DNA from: Photorhabdus cinerea
Lineage (GTDB): Bacteria; Pseudomonadota; Gammaproteobacteria; Enterobacterales; Enterobacteriaceae
Assembly (NCBI RefSeq): GCF_011189575.1
Contig: NZ_PUJW01000009.1
Location: 1 to 64,000, forward strand
Direction: 5' to 3'
Length of the DNA: 64,000 nucleotides
Shown here one piece after another: positions 53,661 to 62,101 of this stretch (position 1 is its first letter; each line of letters begins with the position of its first letter). A model generated the notes under the pieces. The model was given only the letters and a program-made list of their open reading frames with translations. It ran no database searches and was not told where the DNA came from. A program made the translations under genes and the position numbers.

Positions 53661-54398
53661 ATGAAAAATGACACTTTATATGACCCTATTGCACATCTTT
53701 ACGAGAGCTTTTCAGATGCTGCTGACCATATCAAAGTAGAAATCAGAACTATCTTCAATCTGGCAGGAGATATACACGGGAAATCAGTGTTAGATTTAGC
53801 CTGTGGATATGGTCTCTTTAGTCGAGAATACAAAAATCGTGGTGCGTCAAAAGTCATTGGAGTCGATATATCAGATAACATGATAGCAATTGCGAAAAGC
53901 AAATCACAACAATCCGGTGACGATATCGAATTTCACGTAAGAGATGTCTGCAAGATGGAGTCATTTGGCAAATTTGACATAGTCAATACAGCCTGGTTAT
54001 TCTGCCATGCAGAATCTATTGAAGACCTTGAAACTATGTTCCGTGTCATTGCCGCTCATCTCAAGCCTTCCGGTAAACTAATTGCGTATACCGTTGAACC
54101 TGATTATCGATTAGAAAAAGGGAATTATGAAAATTATTGTATAAAAATTCTGAGTGAAGAACCCGTGAAAGACACAACCCTCCTGAGAGCTGAATTTCTT
54201 ACCATACCACCCAGCCCTTTCACTATGTATCATTGGAGTCGTGAACAATATCAAGCAGCGATCCAAAAAGCGGGGTTCAAACAATTTAGATGGCAAAAAC
54301 CAATGCTGTTAAAAAGCGATATTGATAATCATCCCCTAGGTTTTTGGGATGATTATCAACGAAATTGCCTTGATACAGCTCTTGTCTGTCAGTTTTAA
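53661..54398 (+). CDS. class I SAM-dependent methyltransferase
   Basis: 245 aa small-molecule-type methyltransferase. Motif I VLDLACGYGLFSREY binds SAM, and the motif II region is KVIGVDISDNMIAIAK. FDIVNTAWLFCHAE is the post-II motif and HLKPSGKLIAYTVEPD is motif III. The substrate is not predictable. It stands alone 301 bp after nitH in the same direction and has its own strong terminator. Whether it works with Nit1C is unknown. Confidence 0.85.
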   Translation: MKNDTLYDPIAHLYESFSDAADHIKVEIRTIFNLAGDIHGKSVLDLACGYGLFSREYKNRGASKVIGVDISDNMIAIAKSKSQQSGDDIEFHVRDVCKMESFGKFDIVNTAWLFCHAESIEDLETMFRVIAAHLKPSGKLIAYTVEPDYRLEKGNYENYCIKILSEEPVKDTTLLRAEFLTIPPSPFTMYHWSREQYQAAIQKAGFKQFRWQKPMLLKSDIDNHPLGFWDDYQRNCLDTALVCQF

Positions 54399-54433
54399 CC
54401 AGATAACCCCGAAATCAGCGGTCTTTCCTACAC

Positions 54434-54465
54434 AAATCCCCCGATGAAAATCGAGGGATTTTTTT
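54434..54465 (+). terminator. terminator after the methyltransferase gene
   Basis: AAATCCC-CCGAT and ATCG-AGGGATTT pair around GAAA, with one bulged C, and are followed by a T run. Confidence 0.92.
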
Positions 54466-55378
54466 GAATTTCCTTCGAGCCGCTTTCCCCAGCGCACTGG
54501 AAAGCCCCCCCAAATTTGACGATCAATTTAAATTAGGAAAAATGAGAAAACCTAAGAATCAGTTTAATACAAATGGAAAAGTTTAAATATGCAACAATAA
54601 ACGGAAAAACAATACATTTATCAATAACTCTCCTCCGTTTATTTTATATTTATTTAACCAACCTGACCATTTAAAATCGCTAATATAAATAGATTAAAAC
54701 TTTTATATAACATGTGTATTTAACTCAATAAATTAATTTTTCAGATAAATATTAATTTGCGCTTAATAGAAACCCATTAAACATTAAAAAAATTAAAAAT
54801 AAATCAGCGAGAAAAACATGAGATAAACAGGTTCATATTAAAATATTTTCTCACCGTTATGTTATGAATAAAACCATGATAATTAAACTTAATAAAAAGC
54901 AAACGCTTCTCAAAAAAAATAAATAGATGAATAGCTTTAATAACGAATATCTTTCATAAAACACAAAGACTCTCATTTACCTGTTCGAGTTAATAGTTTT
55001 ATTTATCGAAGATAGTTGAGAGAACAGAGTTTAAAACATTCTTAATTTATCATTTTCATGCTTATATATTCATTATTGTTTCATCAGGTTAAATCAGATT
55101 TGAGTATGAGGATTTATTCTGTCACTCAGTTTTAAGCATTATAAAAATCCGAGCCTTTAAAGGGCCTAAGTCTATGGTGCTCTCTCATCAGGGATTATTT
55201 TAGTCATGATGATGCAGGAATATAATGGCTGACGCGTTGCACTTATCCAACTTTTTGCTATTGTGTAACCGATATGGCTTTTTTTTGCGCAATGATGTTA
55301 TACTCAAATTGGAAACTCCGTCCGTTAAATACCGATGTGACGAGTTTTGATTTTAAGAACATTAAAGGAAGTTTCACG
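54466..55378. other. long AT-rich intergenic region
   Basis: About 900 bp of AT-rich DNA with many A/T runs. No open frame with a ribosome site was found. An upstream in-frame extension of the next gene (55274-55378) has no Shine-Dalgarno site and was not taken as coding. The base composition suggests recently acquired or decaying DNA. Confidence 0.6.
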
Positions 55379-56248
55379 ATGACATATAAACGATACAACC
55401 CCTCTTGGGAAGGCTATATGGGGGATTTTCTAACAGGTAATGTTGGGATTAATCAATTTAGGAACCAATATCAGTTCTTTGATGCGATTGATCTTGAGAA
55501 ACAGTTAAACGAGAATACAACGTATATTGCATTGCTATCCTTAGAGGAAGCGAAAAATGTTTTAGAGGATATTGATTCTCCAAAATCCAAAAGCCCATTT
55601 ATGAAGAAAATATTTTCGGTTGCCGATCCCATATCACCCTATGCAGGTAATATACGTGACGCTTTTGACTTTACAAATGTAGTAAGAGAATTTAAAAGAT
55701 TAGGGATTAAAGCTACAGAGTATGTTGGTCAACATGGGCAAAAATATATTAAAATTTCAGGTCATGCGGGACTTAGAAAAATCATCACGGCTTCAAGATA
55801 CAGCGCTTCTAACATGAAGATAATATCTATGGGGATAGGGCAACAGGGAATAAATAATGGCATAGTTAAGGGAGTTAAATTCAGTATATTATTTTCCGCA
55901 GCTTATCGAACGGTTGAATACATCTTCAAAGATGAATATACACTGGCTGATTTCTTAGGCAATATTGCAGTAGATCTGGCTAAAGCGGCAGTGGCAGCTT
56001 TTGCTTCTTGGGCTGTGGGTGTTACTCTTTCATTTTCATTTGTGACAGGAGCCAGTGTAATTATTGTGGCTGGTGCAATGCTTTTTGTAGGTGTTCTAAC
56101 GACATATGCACTTGATTATATAGATAAAAAATTCAAAATTAGTGAAACTGTGATTAATTTGATCAAGAAAGAAATAGAAAGAAGACCAAGAACACCAGAA
56201 GCTAATTTCAATCAATTTCTTCATAACTGGGGGAATTATGGCAAATAA
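55379..56248 (+). CDS. putative toxin with YafU-like C-terminal membrane domain
   Basis: 289 aa. The N-terminal about 150 residues have no recognised domain (MTYKRYNPSWEGYMGDFLTG...ISGHAGLRKI). Residues about 190-265 resemble E. coli YafU from memory: an FLGNIAVDLAKA segment, two adjacent hydrophobic stretches (FASWAVGVTLSFSFVTG, VIIVAGAMLFVGVLTTYAL) and a DxIDKKFKISE tail. ATG 55379 follows AAAGGAAG. It overlaps by 11 bp a gene for a small membrane protein with decayed tandem copies, which suggests a pore-forming toxin and its immunity. This is inference only. Confidence 0.65.
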   Translation: MTYKRYNPSWEGYMGDFLTGNVGINQFRNQYQFFDAIDLEKQLNENTTYIALLSLEEAKNVLEDIDSPKSKSPFMKKIFSVADPISPYAGNIRDAFDFTNVVREFKRLGIKATEYVGQHGQKYIKISGHAGLRKIITASRYSASNMKIISMGIGQQGINNGIVKGVKFSILFSAAYRTVEYIFKDEYTLADFLGNIAVDLAKAAVAAFASWAVGVTLSFSFVTGASVIIVAGAMLFVGVLTTYALDYIDKKFKISETVINLIKKEIERRPRTPEANFNQFLHNWGNYGK

Positions 56249-56639
56249 GAAAAATATCTTACCAATAATCTGTGCTTTTGCTATTTTTATTTTAGCGCTA
56301 TCAGGTTTCTTTTTGACTGGGGAAAATTTAATCTCATTAGTTAAAATGGAGGATAAAATAACATTCTCAGGCCATGTTTTTATAATATTTTTCTCTTTTC
56401 CTTTTATTTCATATCTTATGATTTTATCTATTCTTGTTAATATAACTGGTCGTTATCCTAAGCATCATGATACCTATGTTAAATATTCAGCCGTAATAGC
56501 TTTTTCTTCATTTATTTTAAGTTTCCCTTTATCTTTTTATGTAGATTATAAATTAAAAAATGAAAATTATTTAATATGTAAAAGAATATCCCTGGCGTCA
56601 CCTAATACCTATGTAAAAGCTATTAAGCTATGTGATTAA
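56238..56639 (+). CDS. small membrane protein, DUF1240-like putative immunity protein
   Basis: 133 aa with three hydrophobic segments (about 8-28, 46-70, 82-102) and polar ends, the ILPIICAFAIFILALSGFFL and SYLMILSILVNITGRYPKHH regions being characteristic. It resembles DUF1240-type proteins of Yersinia and Photorhabdus. The start overlaps the stop of the putative toxin gene by 11 bp and is preceded by GGGGG, so translation is coupled, as expected for an immunity gene. The next 830 bp hold a broken second copy and the start of a third. Confidence 0.7.
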   Translation: MANKKNILPIICAFAIFILALSGFFLTGENLISLVKMEDKITFSGHVFIIFFSFPFISYLMILSILVNITGRYPKHHDTYVKYSAVIAFSSFILSFPLSFYVDYKLKNENYLICKRISLASPNTYVKAIKLCD

Positions 56640-56676
56640 TACTATTGTGTTTGATTAATTCATAACTGGAGGGATT

Positions 56677-57084
56677 ATGGTAAATAAAAAAGATTTTGCA
56701 TATTATAGGCGCTTTTGCTTTTCTTATTCTAACGTTATTTACTTTTTTTCGGGCTGGGAAAATTTAATTTCCTTAGTTAAAATGGAAGATAAAATAATAT
56801 TCTCAGGCCCTGTTTTTATGCTATTTTTTTGATTTTCCTTTGCCTTCGTATTTTATGATGTTTACTATTTCCTTTAATATAATTGGCCGTTGTCCAAAAT
56901 ATCATGATAATTTTATTAACTGTTTTTGGGTGATAGCTATTTTTTCATTCTTTTTAAGTTTCCCCCTGTCTTTTTATGTGGATTATAAATTAAAAAGTGA
57001 GAATTATCTGGTATGTTGGTATGTGAAAAAATATCCTAGAGGTCGCCTAATACCTATGTGAAAAACATTAAGCTATGTGATTAA
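56677..57084 (+). pseudogene. second copy of the DUF1240-like gene, broken
   Basis: Same start context as the first copy (CATAACTGGAGGGATTATGG) and similar sequence throughout (WENLISLVKMEDKIIFSG, PKYHDNF, SFPLSFYVDYKLKSENYL). Frameshifts near the start and a stop near 56832 break the frame. It ends at the same CTATGTGATTAA. It starts 439 bp after copy 1, so it is a tandem duplicate. Confidence 0.85.
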
Positions 57085-57108
57085 TATTATTGTGTTTAAT
57101 TTATTAAT

Positions 57109-57137
57109 AACTTGGCTTATGGCAAATAGAAAAGAGC
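57109..57137 (+). repeat. stub of a third DUF1240-like copy
   Basis: AATAACTTGGCTTATGGCAA followed by ATAGAAAAG matches the start region of copies 1 and 2. Its ATG lies 442 bp after that of copy 2. Sequence beyond about 57137 no longer matches, so the third unit is truncated. This makes a tandem array with a period of about 440 bp. Confidence 0.7.
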
Positions 57138-57322
57138 TTGTACATACCCGATTAAACTCGCTTTACACTGTTTTAATCGGTCATATTTAAGAAATACTAA
57201 AACCAATTCATGTCGCTACTTTTCAAATCATTTTCGTGCCCTGTTAACGCTTAAATATCCATTCAACCCACTTTTTATATCCATTTCCTCCCCAAATACT
57301 AAAAGTTCGCTTTACTCTCAAT

Positions 57323-57449
57323 TATACCCGTCATCTTTCAAGTTGCCTCTTTGTTGGCGGCACTCACTCACCCCGGTCACAGAGTTATCTATGCTCCCGG
57401 GGATTCGCTCCCTTGCCGTCGCGATACATCTTGAAATCCATTGGGTATA
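57323..57449 (-). repeat. ERIC element, copy 2
   Basis: 127 bp, same length and nearly the same sequence as the copy at 24125-24251. Differences are few, for example GTCATC for GTTATC, GGCGGC for GGCTGC and GATACATC for GAGGCATC. It lies at the edge of the nqr operon, between the toxin locus and nqrM. Confidence 0.93.
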
Positions 57450-57485
57450 GCATTCAGGAAGGAGAATTCCGCCGATTTGTTAAAC

Positions 57486-57713
57486 TCAGATAATCCGATG
57501 CTTCTCTAACTGAGCCTGCCGAGCCGCTTCACGCGCTATACGCCTCTTACGAACATCACAAGGTTCTGGGCAATCACATACTTTCTCTACTCCAATGCTG
57601 CTTAAACCACCGCAGCTTCCTTGTATGCTCTTACGTTTAATCATGTAGCCTAACGACATTCCCGCAAAAGCCAGCAGGAAAAAGACGAAGGCTGCAATAA
57701 ATACTTTCAGCAC
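57486..57713 (-). CDS. nqrM: Na+-NQR maturation factor NqrM
   Basis: 75 aa with an N-terminal transmembrane helix (VFIAAFVFFLLAFAGMSLGYM) and four Cys in SCGGLSSIGVEKVCDCPEPC, the NqrM/DUF539 signature. It delivers or helps insert iron to the NqrD/E site of Na+-NQR. GTG 57713 is chosen because AAGGGG lies 6 bp upstream. A longer ATG frame overlapping apbE is less likely. It follows apbE by 13 bp and is the last gene of the nqr operon. Confidence 0.92.
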   Translation of the reverse strand: MLKVFIAAFVFFLLAFAGMSLGYMIKRKSIQGSCGGLSSIGVEKVCDCPEPCDVRKRRIAREAARQAQLEKHRII

Positions 57714-57726
57714 TTCTTTCCCCTTC

Positions 57727-58755
57727 TCATTGATTTTTCTGTAGGTATGGCTCAAAGGCTTTACTGTAACGCTCTTCGAAGCCTTTCTTTGTTTTTATAA
57801 TCATAAAAACCGGGATATTAAGTTTTTCTGCAACTTCCATTCCTTTCTCTGGGCCTAAAACATTCAGTCCAGTAGAAAACCCATCAGCACTCATACAAAC
57901 TGGAGCAATTACCGTAATAGAGACCAAATTATGGGAAATAGGATTCCCTGTTTTTGGGTCAATCGTATGTGAATAGCGCACACCATCTTGTTCAAAGTAA
58001 TTACGATAATCACCAGAAGTCGCTATCGACATATTCCCAGGCGTTATCACTTCCTGAGCATTCTGGGCCATGCCAGTGTCAGATGGCTTTTCAATAGCAA
58101 TCCGCCACGCCAGATCTTTACCATTATGGCCTGATGTACGGACTTCCCCACCAATATCAACCATATAATCTTTGATATTCTGGGATTCCAGATATTCAGC
58201 AACCACATCTACACCATAACCTTTAGCAATAGATGACAAATCGACATACAACTCTGGAACGGTTTTAATCAGGTTATTGCCTTCTACCGCCAGTTTCTCA
58301 ATCCCCGTCCATTCACGGCGTTTTTCCAGTTCACTTGCAGAAGGTGCTTTCGTCACACGACCTTCAGGACCAAAACCCCATAAATTAACCAATGGACCAA
58401 CCGTCACATCCAATGCGCCATCCGTCAATTTGCTAATATGAATTGCTTCCTTAACGACTTTTGCCGTCGCTGGCGATACAGGGAATGGTTTATTAATTTC
58501 ACGACTTTGATTAAAACGACTTAATTCAGAATCAGGGCGATAAGTCGACATCTGGTCGTTAACTTCTTCCAGCAAACGATCAATCTCTTTTTGCAGAGTT
58601 TCTGGTGAAGGAGCCGATGAATCTGTAACAAATTTAATGGAGTAGTAAGTCCCCATTGTTTGCCCATGAATATTTTTCTGCTCCAGACTATCGCATGCCG
58701 CCAGCAGCAATACTGCAAACATTAACGCTATCCAGCTACTTATCTTTTTACGCAC
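57727..58755 (-). CDS. apbE: FAD:protein FMN transferase ApbE
   Basis: Periplasmic lipoprotein that attaches FMN to threonines of NqrB and NqrC. The 342 aa begin with a lipoprotein signal ending LLAAC. The flavin-transferase motifs GQTMGTYYSIKF, DLSSIAKGYGVDVVAEYL and the TSGDYRNYFEQDGVRYSHTI segment with GNP follow. GTG 58755 is preferred to the longer frame from 58791. It lies between nqrF and nqrM, the usual order. Confidence 0.95.
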   Translation of the reverse strand: MRKKISSWIALMFAVLLLAACDSLEQKNIHGQTMGTYYSIKFVTDSSAPSPETLQKEIDRLLEEVNDQMSTYRPDSELSRFNQSREINKPFPVSPATAKVVKEAIHISKLTDGALDVTVGPLVNLWGFGPEGRVTKAPSASELEKRREWTGIEKLAVEGNNLIKTVPELYVDLSSIAKGYGVDVVAEYLESQNIKDYMVDIGGEVRTSGHNGKDLAWRIAIEKPSDTGMAQNAQEVITPGNMSIATSGDYRNYFEQDGVRYSHTIDPKTGNPISHNLVSITVIAPVCMSADGFSTGLNVLGPEKGMEVAEKLNIPVFMIIKTKKGFEERYSKAFEPYLQKNQ

Positions 58756-58834
58756 AATTAACCACTCTTTCCGAATCGTTAACGCCCACAAAATTGTGGG
58801 CGCCAGTCATTAAAATCAAACTATTTATGACTTA

Positions 58835-60061
58835 TCAGCCACCAAAGTCATCTAACATAATGTTCTCATCCTCAACACCGAGATCTTTTAACATCTTAAT
58901 CACCGCGGCATTCATGACCGGAGGCCCACACATGTAGAACTCACAATCTTCAGGTGCTGGATGATCCTTCAAATAATTCTCATACAGAACATTATGGATA
59001 AAGCCGGTGTAACCATCCCAATTGTCTTCAGGCAATGCATCAGATAAGGCAACATTCCAGGTAAAATTTTCATTTTCAGCCGCCAGTTGATCGAAATCCT
59101 CTGTATAGAACATTTCACGTTTAGAACGAGCACCATACCAGAAACTAATCTTACGTTTGGAATTCAATCGATTAAGCTGATCAAAGATATGAGAACGCAT
59201 TGGTGCCATACCTGCACCACCACCGATGAAGATCATTTCCGCATCAGTATCTTTTGCGAAAAATTCACCGAACGGACCAGAAATAATCACTTTATCACCG
59301 GGTTTGAGTGACCAAATATAAGAAGACATAATTCCCGGAGGAACTTCTGAATTTTTTGGCGGCGGTGTCGCAATACGGACATTTAGCATGATAATACCGT
59401 GTTCTTCCGGGTAATTCGCCATTGAGTAAGCCCGAACTGTTGGCTCTTTCACCTCAGAAACGAAACGAAACAAATTAAATTTATCCCAGTCTTCACGGTA
59501 TTCTTCTGGCACATCGTAATCCGCATAACGCGCAATATGTGGCCGAGCTTCAATCTGAATATAACCACCCGCACGGAAAGGTACGACTTCCCCATCAGGG
59601 ATCTTCAATTTCAACTCTTTAATGAAAGTTGCCTTGTTATCATTGGAGATAACTTCACATTCCCATTTCTTAACACCAAATATCTCTTCTGGCAGGTTGA
59701 TTTTCAGGTTCTGTTTTACATTGACCTGACAAGCCAGACGGCAACCCTCTTTCGCTTCACGCTTATTAATATGAGAAAGCTCTGTCGGCAGAATATCGCC
59801 ACCGCCATCTTTAATTTTTACGCGGCACTGACCACAAGATCCACCACCACCACAAGCAGAGGATACAAAAATACCCTGGCTTGATAACATATTCAGTAAC
59901 TTATCACCGGCAGGAGCTGTAAAGCTCTTTTCCGGATCACCATTAACTTCAACTTTGATATCCCCAGTGTTAACTAACTTTGATTTTGCGAACAAAATCA
60001 GCGCTGTTAGTACCAACACAATCAGGGTAAACATCACTACGCCTAAAATTACTATATCCAT
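58835..60061 (-). CDS. nqrF: Na+-translocating NADH:quinone reductase subunit F
   Basis: NADH-oxidising subunit, 408 aa: N-terminal membrane anchor (about 3-26), 2Fe-2S ferredoxin domain with SACGGGGSCGQCRVKI and CRLACQ, then FAD domain (RAYSMANYPEE) and NADH domain (MIFIGGGAGMAPMRSHIFDQL, EFYMCGPPVMNAA). The four Fe-S cysteines are present. It lies 15 bp after nqrE. Confidence 0.98.
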   Translation of the reverse strand: MDIVILGVVMFTLIVLVLTALILFAKSKLVNTGDIKVEVNGDPEKSFTAPAGDKLLNMLSSQGIFVSSACGGGGSCGQCRVKIKDGGGDILPTELSHINKREAKEGCRLACQVNVKQNLKINLPEEIFGVKKWECEVISNDNKATFIKELKLKIPDGEVVPFRAGGYIQIEARPHIARYADYDVPEEYREDWDKFNLFRFVSEVKEPTVRAYSMANYPEEHGIIMLNVRIATPPPKNSEVPPGIMSSYIWSLKPGDKVIISGPFGEFFAKDTDAEMIFIGGGAGMAPMRSHIFDQLNRLNSKRKISFWYGARSKREMFYTEDFDQLAAENENFTWNVALSDALPEDNWDGYTGFIHNVLYENYLKDHPAPEDCEFYMCGPPVMNAAVIKMLKDLGVEDENIMLDDFGG

Positions 60062-60076
60062 GAACTCTTCTCGCCC

Positions 60077-60673
60077 TTATAGCTGCACACCGGAGAAGGA
60101 CATAAAGCCCAATGCCATTAAACCGGTGGTGATAAAGGTGATCCCTAACCCTTTTAAACCAGCCGGAACATCAGCGTATTTCATCTTTTCACGGATAGAA
60201 GCCAGCAGAACAATTGCCAACATCCAACCTATACCTGAACCGAAGCCATACACGATGGATTCAGAAAAGTTATAGTCACGTTGTGCCATGAAAGAAACAC
60301 CACCGAAAATTGCACAGTTAACGGTAATCAGTGGCAAGAAAATGCCAAGAGCGTTATAGAGTGAAGGGAAATAGCGATCAAGGATCATTTCCAGAATCTG
60401 CACCAACGCCGCGATTACACCGATAAAGGTGATAAAGTTCAGGAAGCTAAGGTCAACCCCTTCGACCAATGCGCCATCACGCAAAACTAGGTTATACACC
60501 AAATTATTGGCAGGAACAGAGATCCCCAACACCACCGTTACAGCAATACCCAGACCGAACGCTGTCGCTACATTTTTCGATACCGCCAGAAAAGTACACA
60601 TTCCGAGGAAGAAAGCCAACGCCATATTCTCAATAAAGACAGCGCGAACAAACAGGCTAATATAATGTTCCAT
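60077..60673 (-). CDS. nqrE: Na+-translocating NADH:quinone reductase subunit E
   Basis: 198 aa integral membrane subunit with six hydrophobic helices, one of the RnfA/NqrE family. The conserved Cys positions in MCTFLAV and NCAIFGG fit the iron site shared with NqrD. It lies 8 bp downstream of nqrD. Confidence 0.97.
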   Translation of the reverse strand: MEHYISLFVRAVFIENMALAFFLGMCTFLAVSKNVATAFGLGIAVTVVLGISVPANNLVYNLVLRDGALVEGVDLSFLNFITFIGVIAALVQILEMILDRYFPSLYNALGIFLPLITVNCAIFGGVSFMAQRDYNFSESIVYGFGSGIGWMLAIVLLASIREKMKYADVPAGLKGLGITFITTGLMALGFMSFSGVQL

Positions 60674-60681
60674 GTTGTCAG

Positions 60682-61311
60682 TTATCCTTTCTCAACCTGC
60701 GCCGGTTTCAAAGTCCTCAGACCCCAAATCAGCATACCAATAATGAAAAACGCGCTAGGTGCTAACAGGAACAATCCGTTCGGCTGATACCAGCCACCAT
60801 TCTGTACGGATTCCATAACGGTAATACCAAACAGTTTACCGGAGCCGAACAACTCACGCAGGAAGCCAACCAATACCAGAATAACCCCGTAACCTAAGCC
60901 ATTACCGATACCATCCATAAAGCTCTCAATGGGAGGAGACTTCATTGCATAGGCTTCTGCACGCCCCATCACAATACAGTTAGTAATGATAAGGCCAACA
61001 AATACAGACAGCTGCTTGGAAATTTCATAAGCATATGCCTGCAAGATCTGATCTACCACGATAACCAGTGATGCAATAATTGCCATCTGTACAATAATTC
61101 GCACACTGCCAGGGATGTAATGACGGATCAACGAGATAAAAAAGCTGGAAAAAGCAGTAACCAATGTTACCGCCATGGTCATCACCAATGCAGTTTCCAG
61201 TTTGGTTGTTACAGCCAGCGCTGAACAGATCCCCAGAACCTGCAATGCAATCGGGTTGTTATCCAATAGTGGCCCAAGAAGGACTCGCTTTATTTCTTTA
61301 CTATCAGCCAT
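60682..61311 (-). CDS. nqrD: Na+-translocating NADH:quinone reductase subunit D
   Basis: 209 aa membrane subunit paired with NqrE, with six helices. Conserved Cys residues in LGICSALAVT and NCIVMGRAEA are the iron ligands shared with NqrE. It overlaps nqrC by 8 bp. Confidence 0.97.
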   Translation of the reverse strand: MADSKEIKRVLLGPLLDNNPIALQVLGICSALAVTTKLETALVMTMAVTLVTAFSSFFISLIRHYIPGSVRIIVQMAIIASLVIVVDQILQAYAYEISKQLSVFVGLIITNCIVMGRAEAYAMKSPPIESFMDGIGNGLGYGVILVLVGFLRELFGSGKLFGITVMESVQNGGWYQPNGLFLLAPSAFFIIGMLIWGLRTLKPAQVEKG

Positions 61312-62101
61312 CTTTCAACGCTCCTTCGCGTACTTTTTTCAGGAACGGACCAAAACCGTTATCCCCTAACCAGAAATTAAACATATTCTGGACACCGGTA
61401 GAGGTGAGAGTCGCACCAGACAAGCCATCAACACCATGCGGGTCACCAGTAGCAGCGCCGCCACGGACAATTTTGATCGCCGGATTACCTTCGTCGTTAT
61501 ACAGTTTTTTACCTACCCACTGCTTACGCCATTGTGGATTATCAACTTCACCACCCAGCCCCGGTGTTTCACCATGCGAATAATAAGTGATACCACGAGC
61601 CGTTCTACCATCCACATCAACGGAGATAAAGGCATACATGACAGACCACAAACCAGAACCATAAACAGGCAAAACGATTTCACTGGTTTTACCCTGCTCA
61701 TTCTTCACCAGATAGACCTCGGCCATATTGGCGCGACGGCGGATTTTCGCCAGATCCTTCTCAGGTGGTAATGCGATACTGGTATCATCACCGCGCAGTG
61801 CATCGTTCAAGTTAAACTTGCCCTGACTGCTTGCAAGCGTTGCAGTCTCCAGATTCAATAACTCAGTTTTAATACGGCTTCTGAACGTTTCTTTAACTTC
61901 ATCAGCACCCATTTGAGGTTTCAATAAGCCAGCAACATCAAGAATATTACGTTGTTTATCCAGCAGTTTTTGTTCCTGTTGCTGAGATTTCAACCCTACC
62001 GCAGAACCTGCTACAACAATTGAGCAAACGAGACATAGCACAAAAACAACGATAAACGTTCTGCCGATGCTGTCATTATTTTTGGGTTTATCATTAGCCA
62101 C
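61304..62101 (-). CDS. nqrC: Na+-translocating NADH:quinone reductase subunit C
   Basis: 265 aa with one N-terminal transmembrane helix (about 12-34) and a periplasmic FMN domain. The FMN-attachment motif SGATLTS lies at about residues 228-234 and is modified by ApbE. It overlaps nqrB and nqrD by 8 bp on either side. Confidence 0.98.
   Translation of the reverse strand: MANDKPKNNDSIGRTFIVVFVLCLVCSIVVAGSAVGLKSQQQEQKLLDKQRNILDVAGLLKPQMGADEVKETFRSRIKTELLNLETATLASSQGKFNLNDALRGDDTSIALPPEKDLAKIRRRANMAEVYLVKNEQGKTSEIVLPVYGSGLWSVMYAFISVDVDGRTARGITYYSHGETPGLGGEVDNPQWRKQWVGKKLYNDEGNPAIKIVRGGAATGDPHGVDGLSGATLTSTGVQNMFNFWLGDNGFGPFLKKVREGALKDG

Noticed and set aside
55274..55378. N-terminal extension of the YafU-like protein
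   Set aside because: ATG 55379 has AAAGGAAG at good spacing, whereas the upstream start has no ribosome site. It remains possible that the extension is real.
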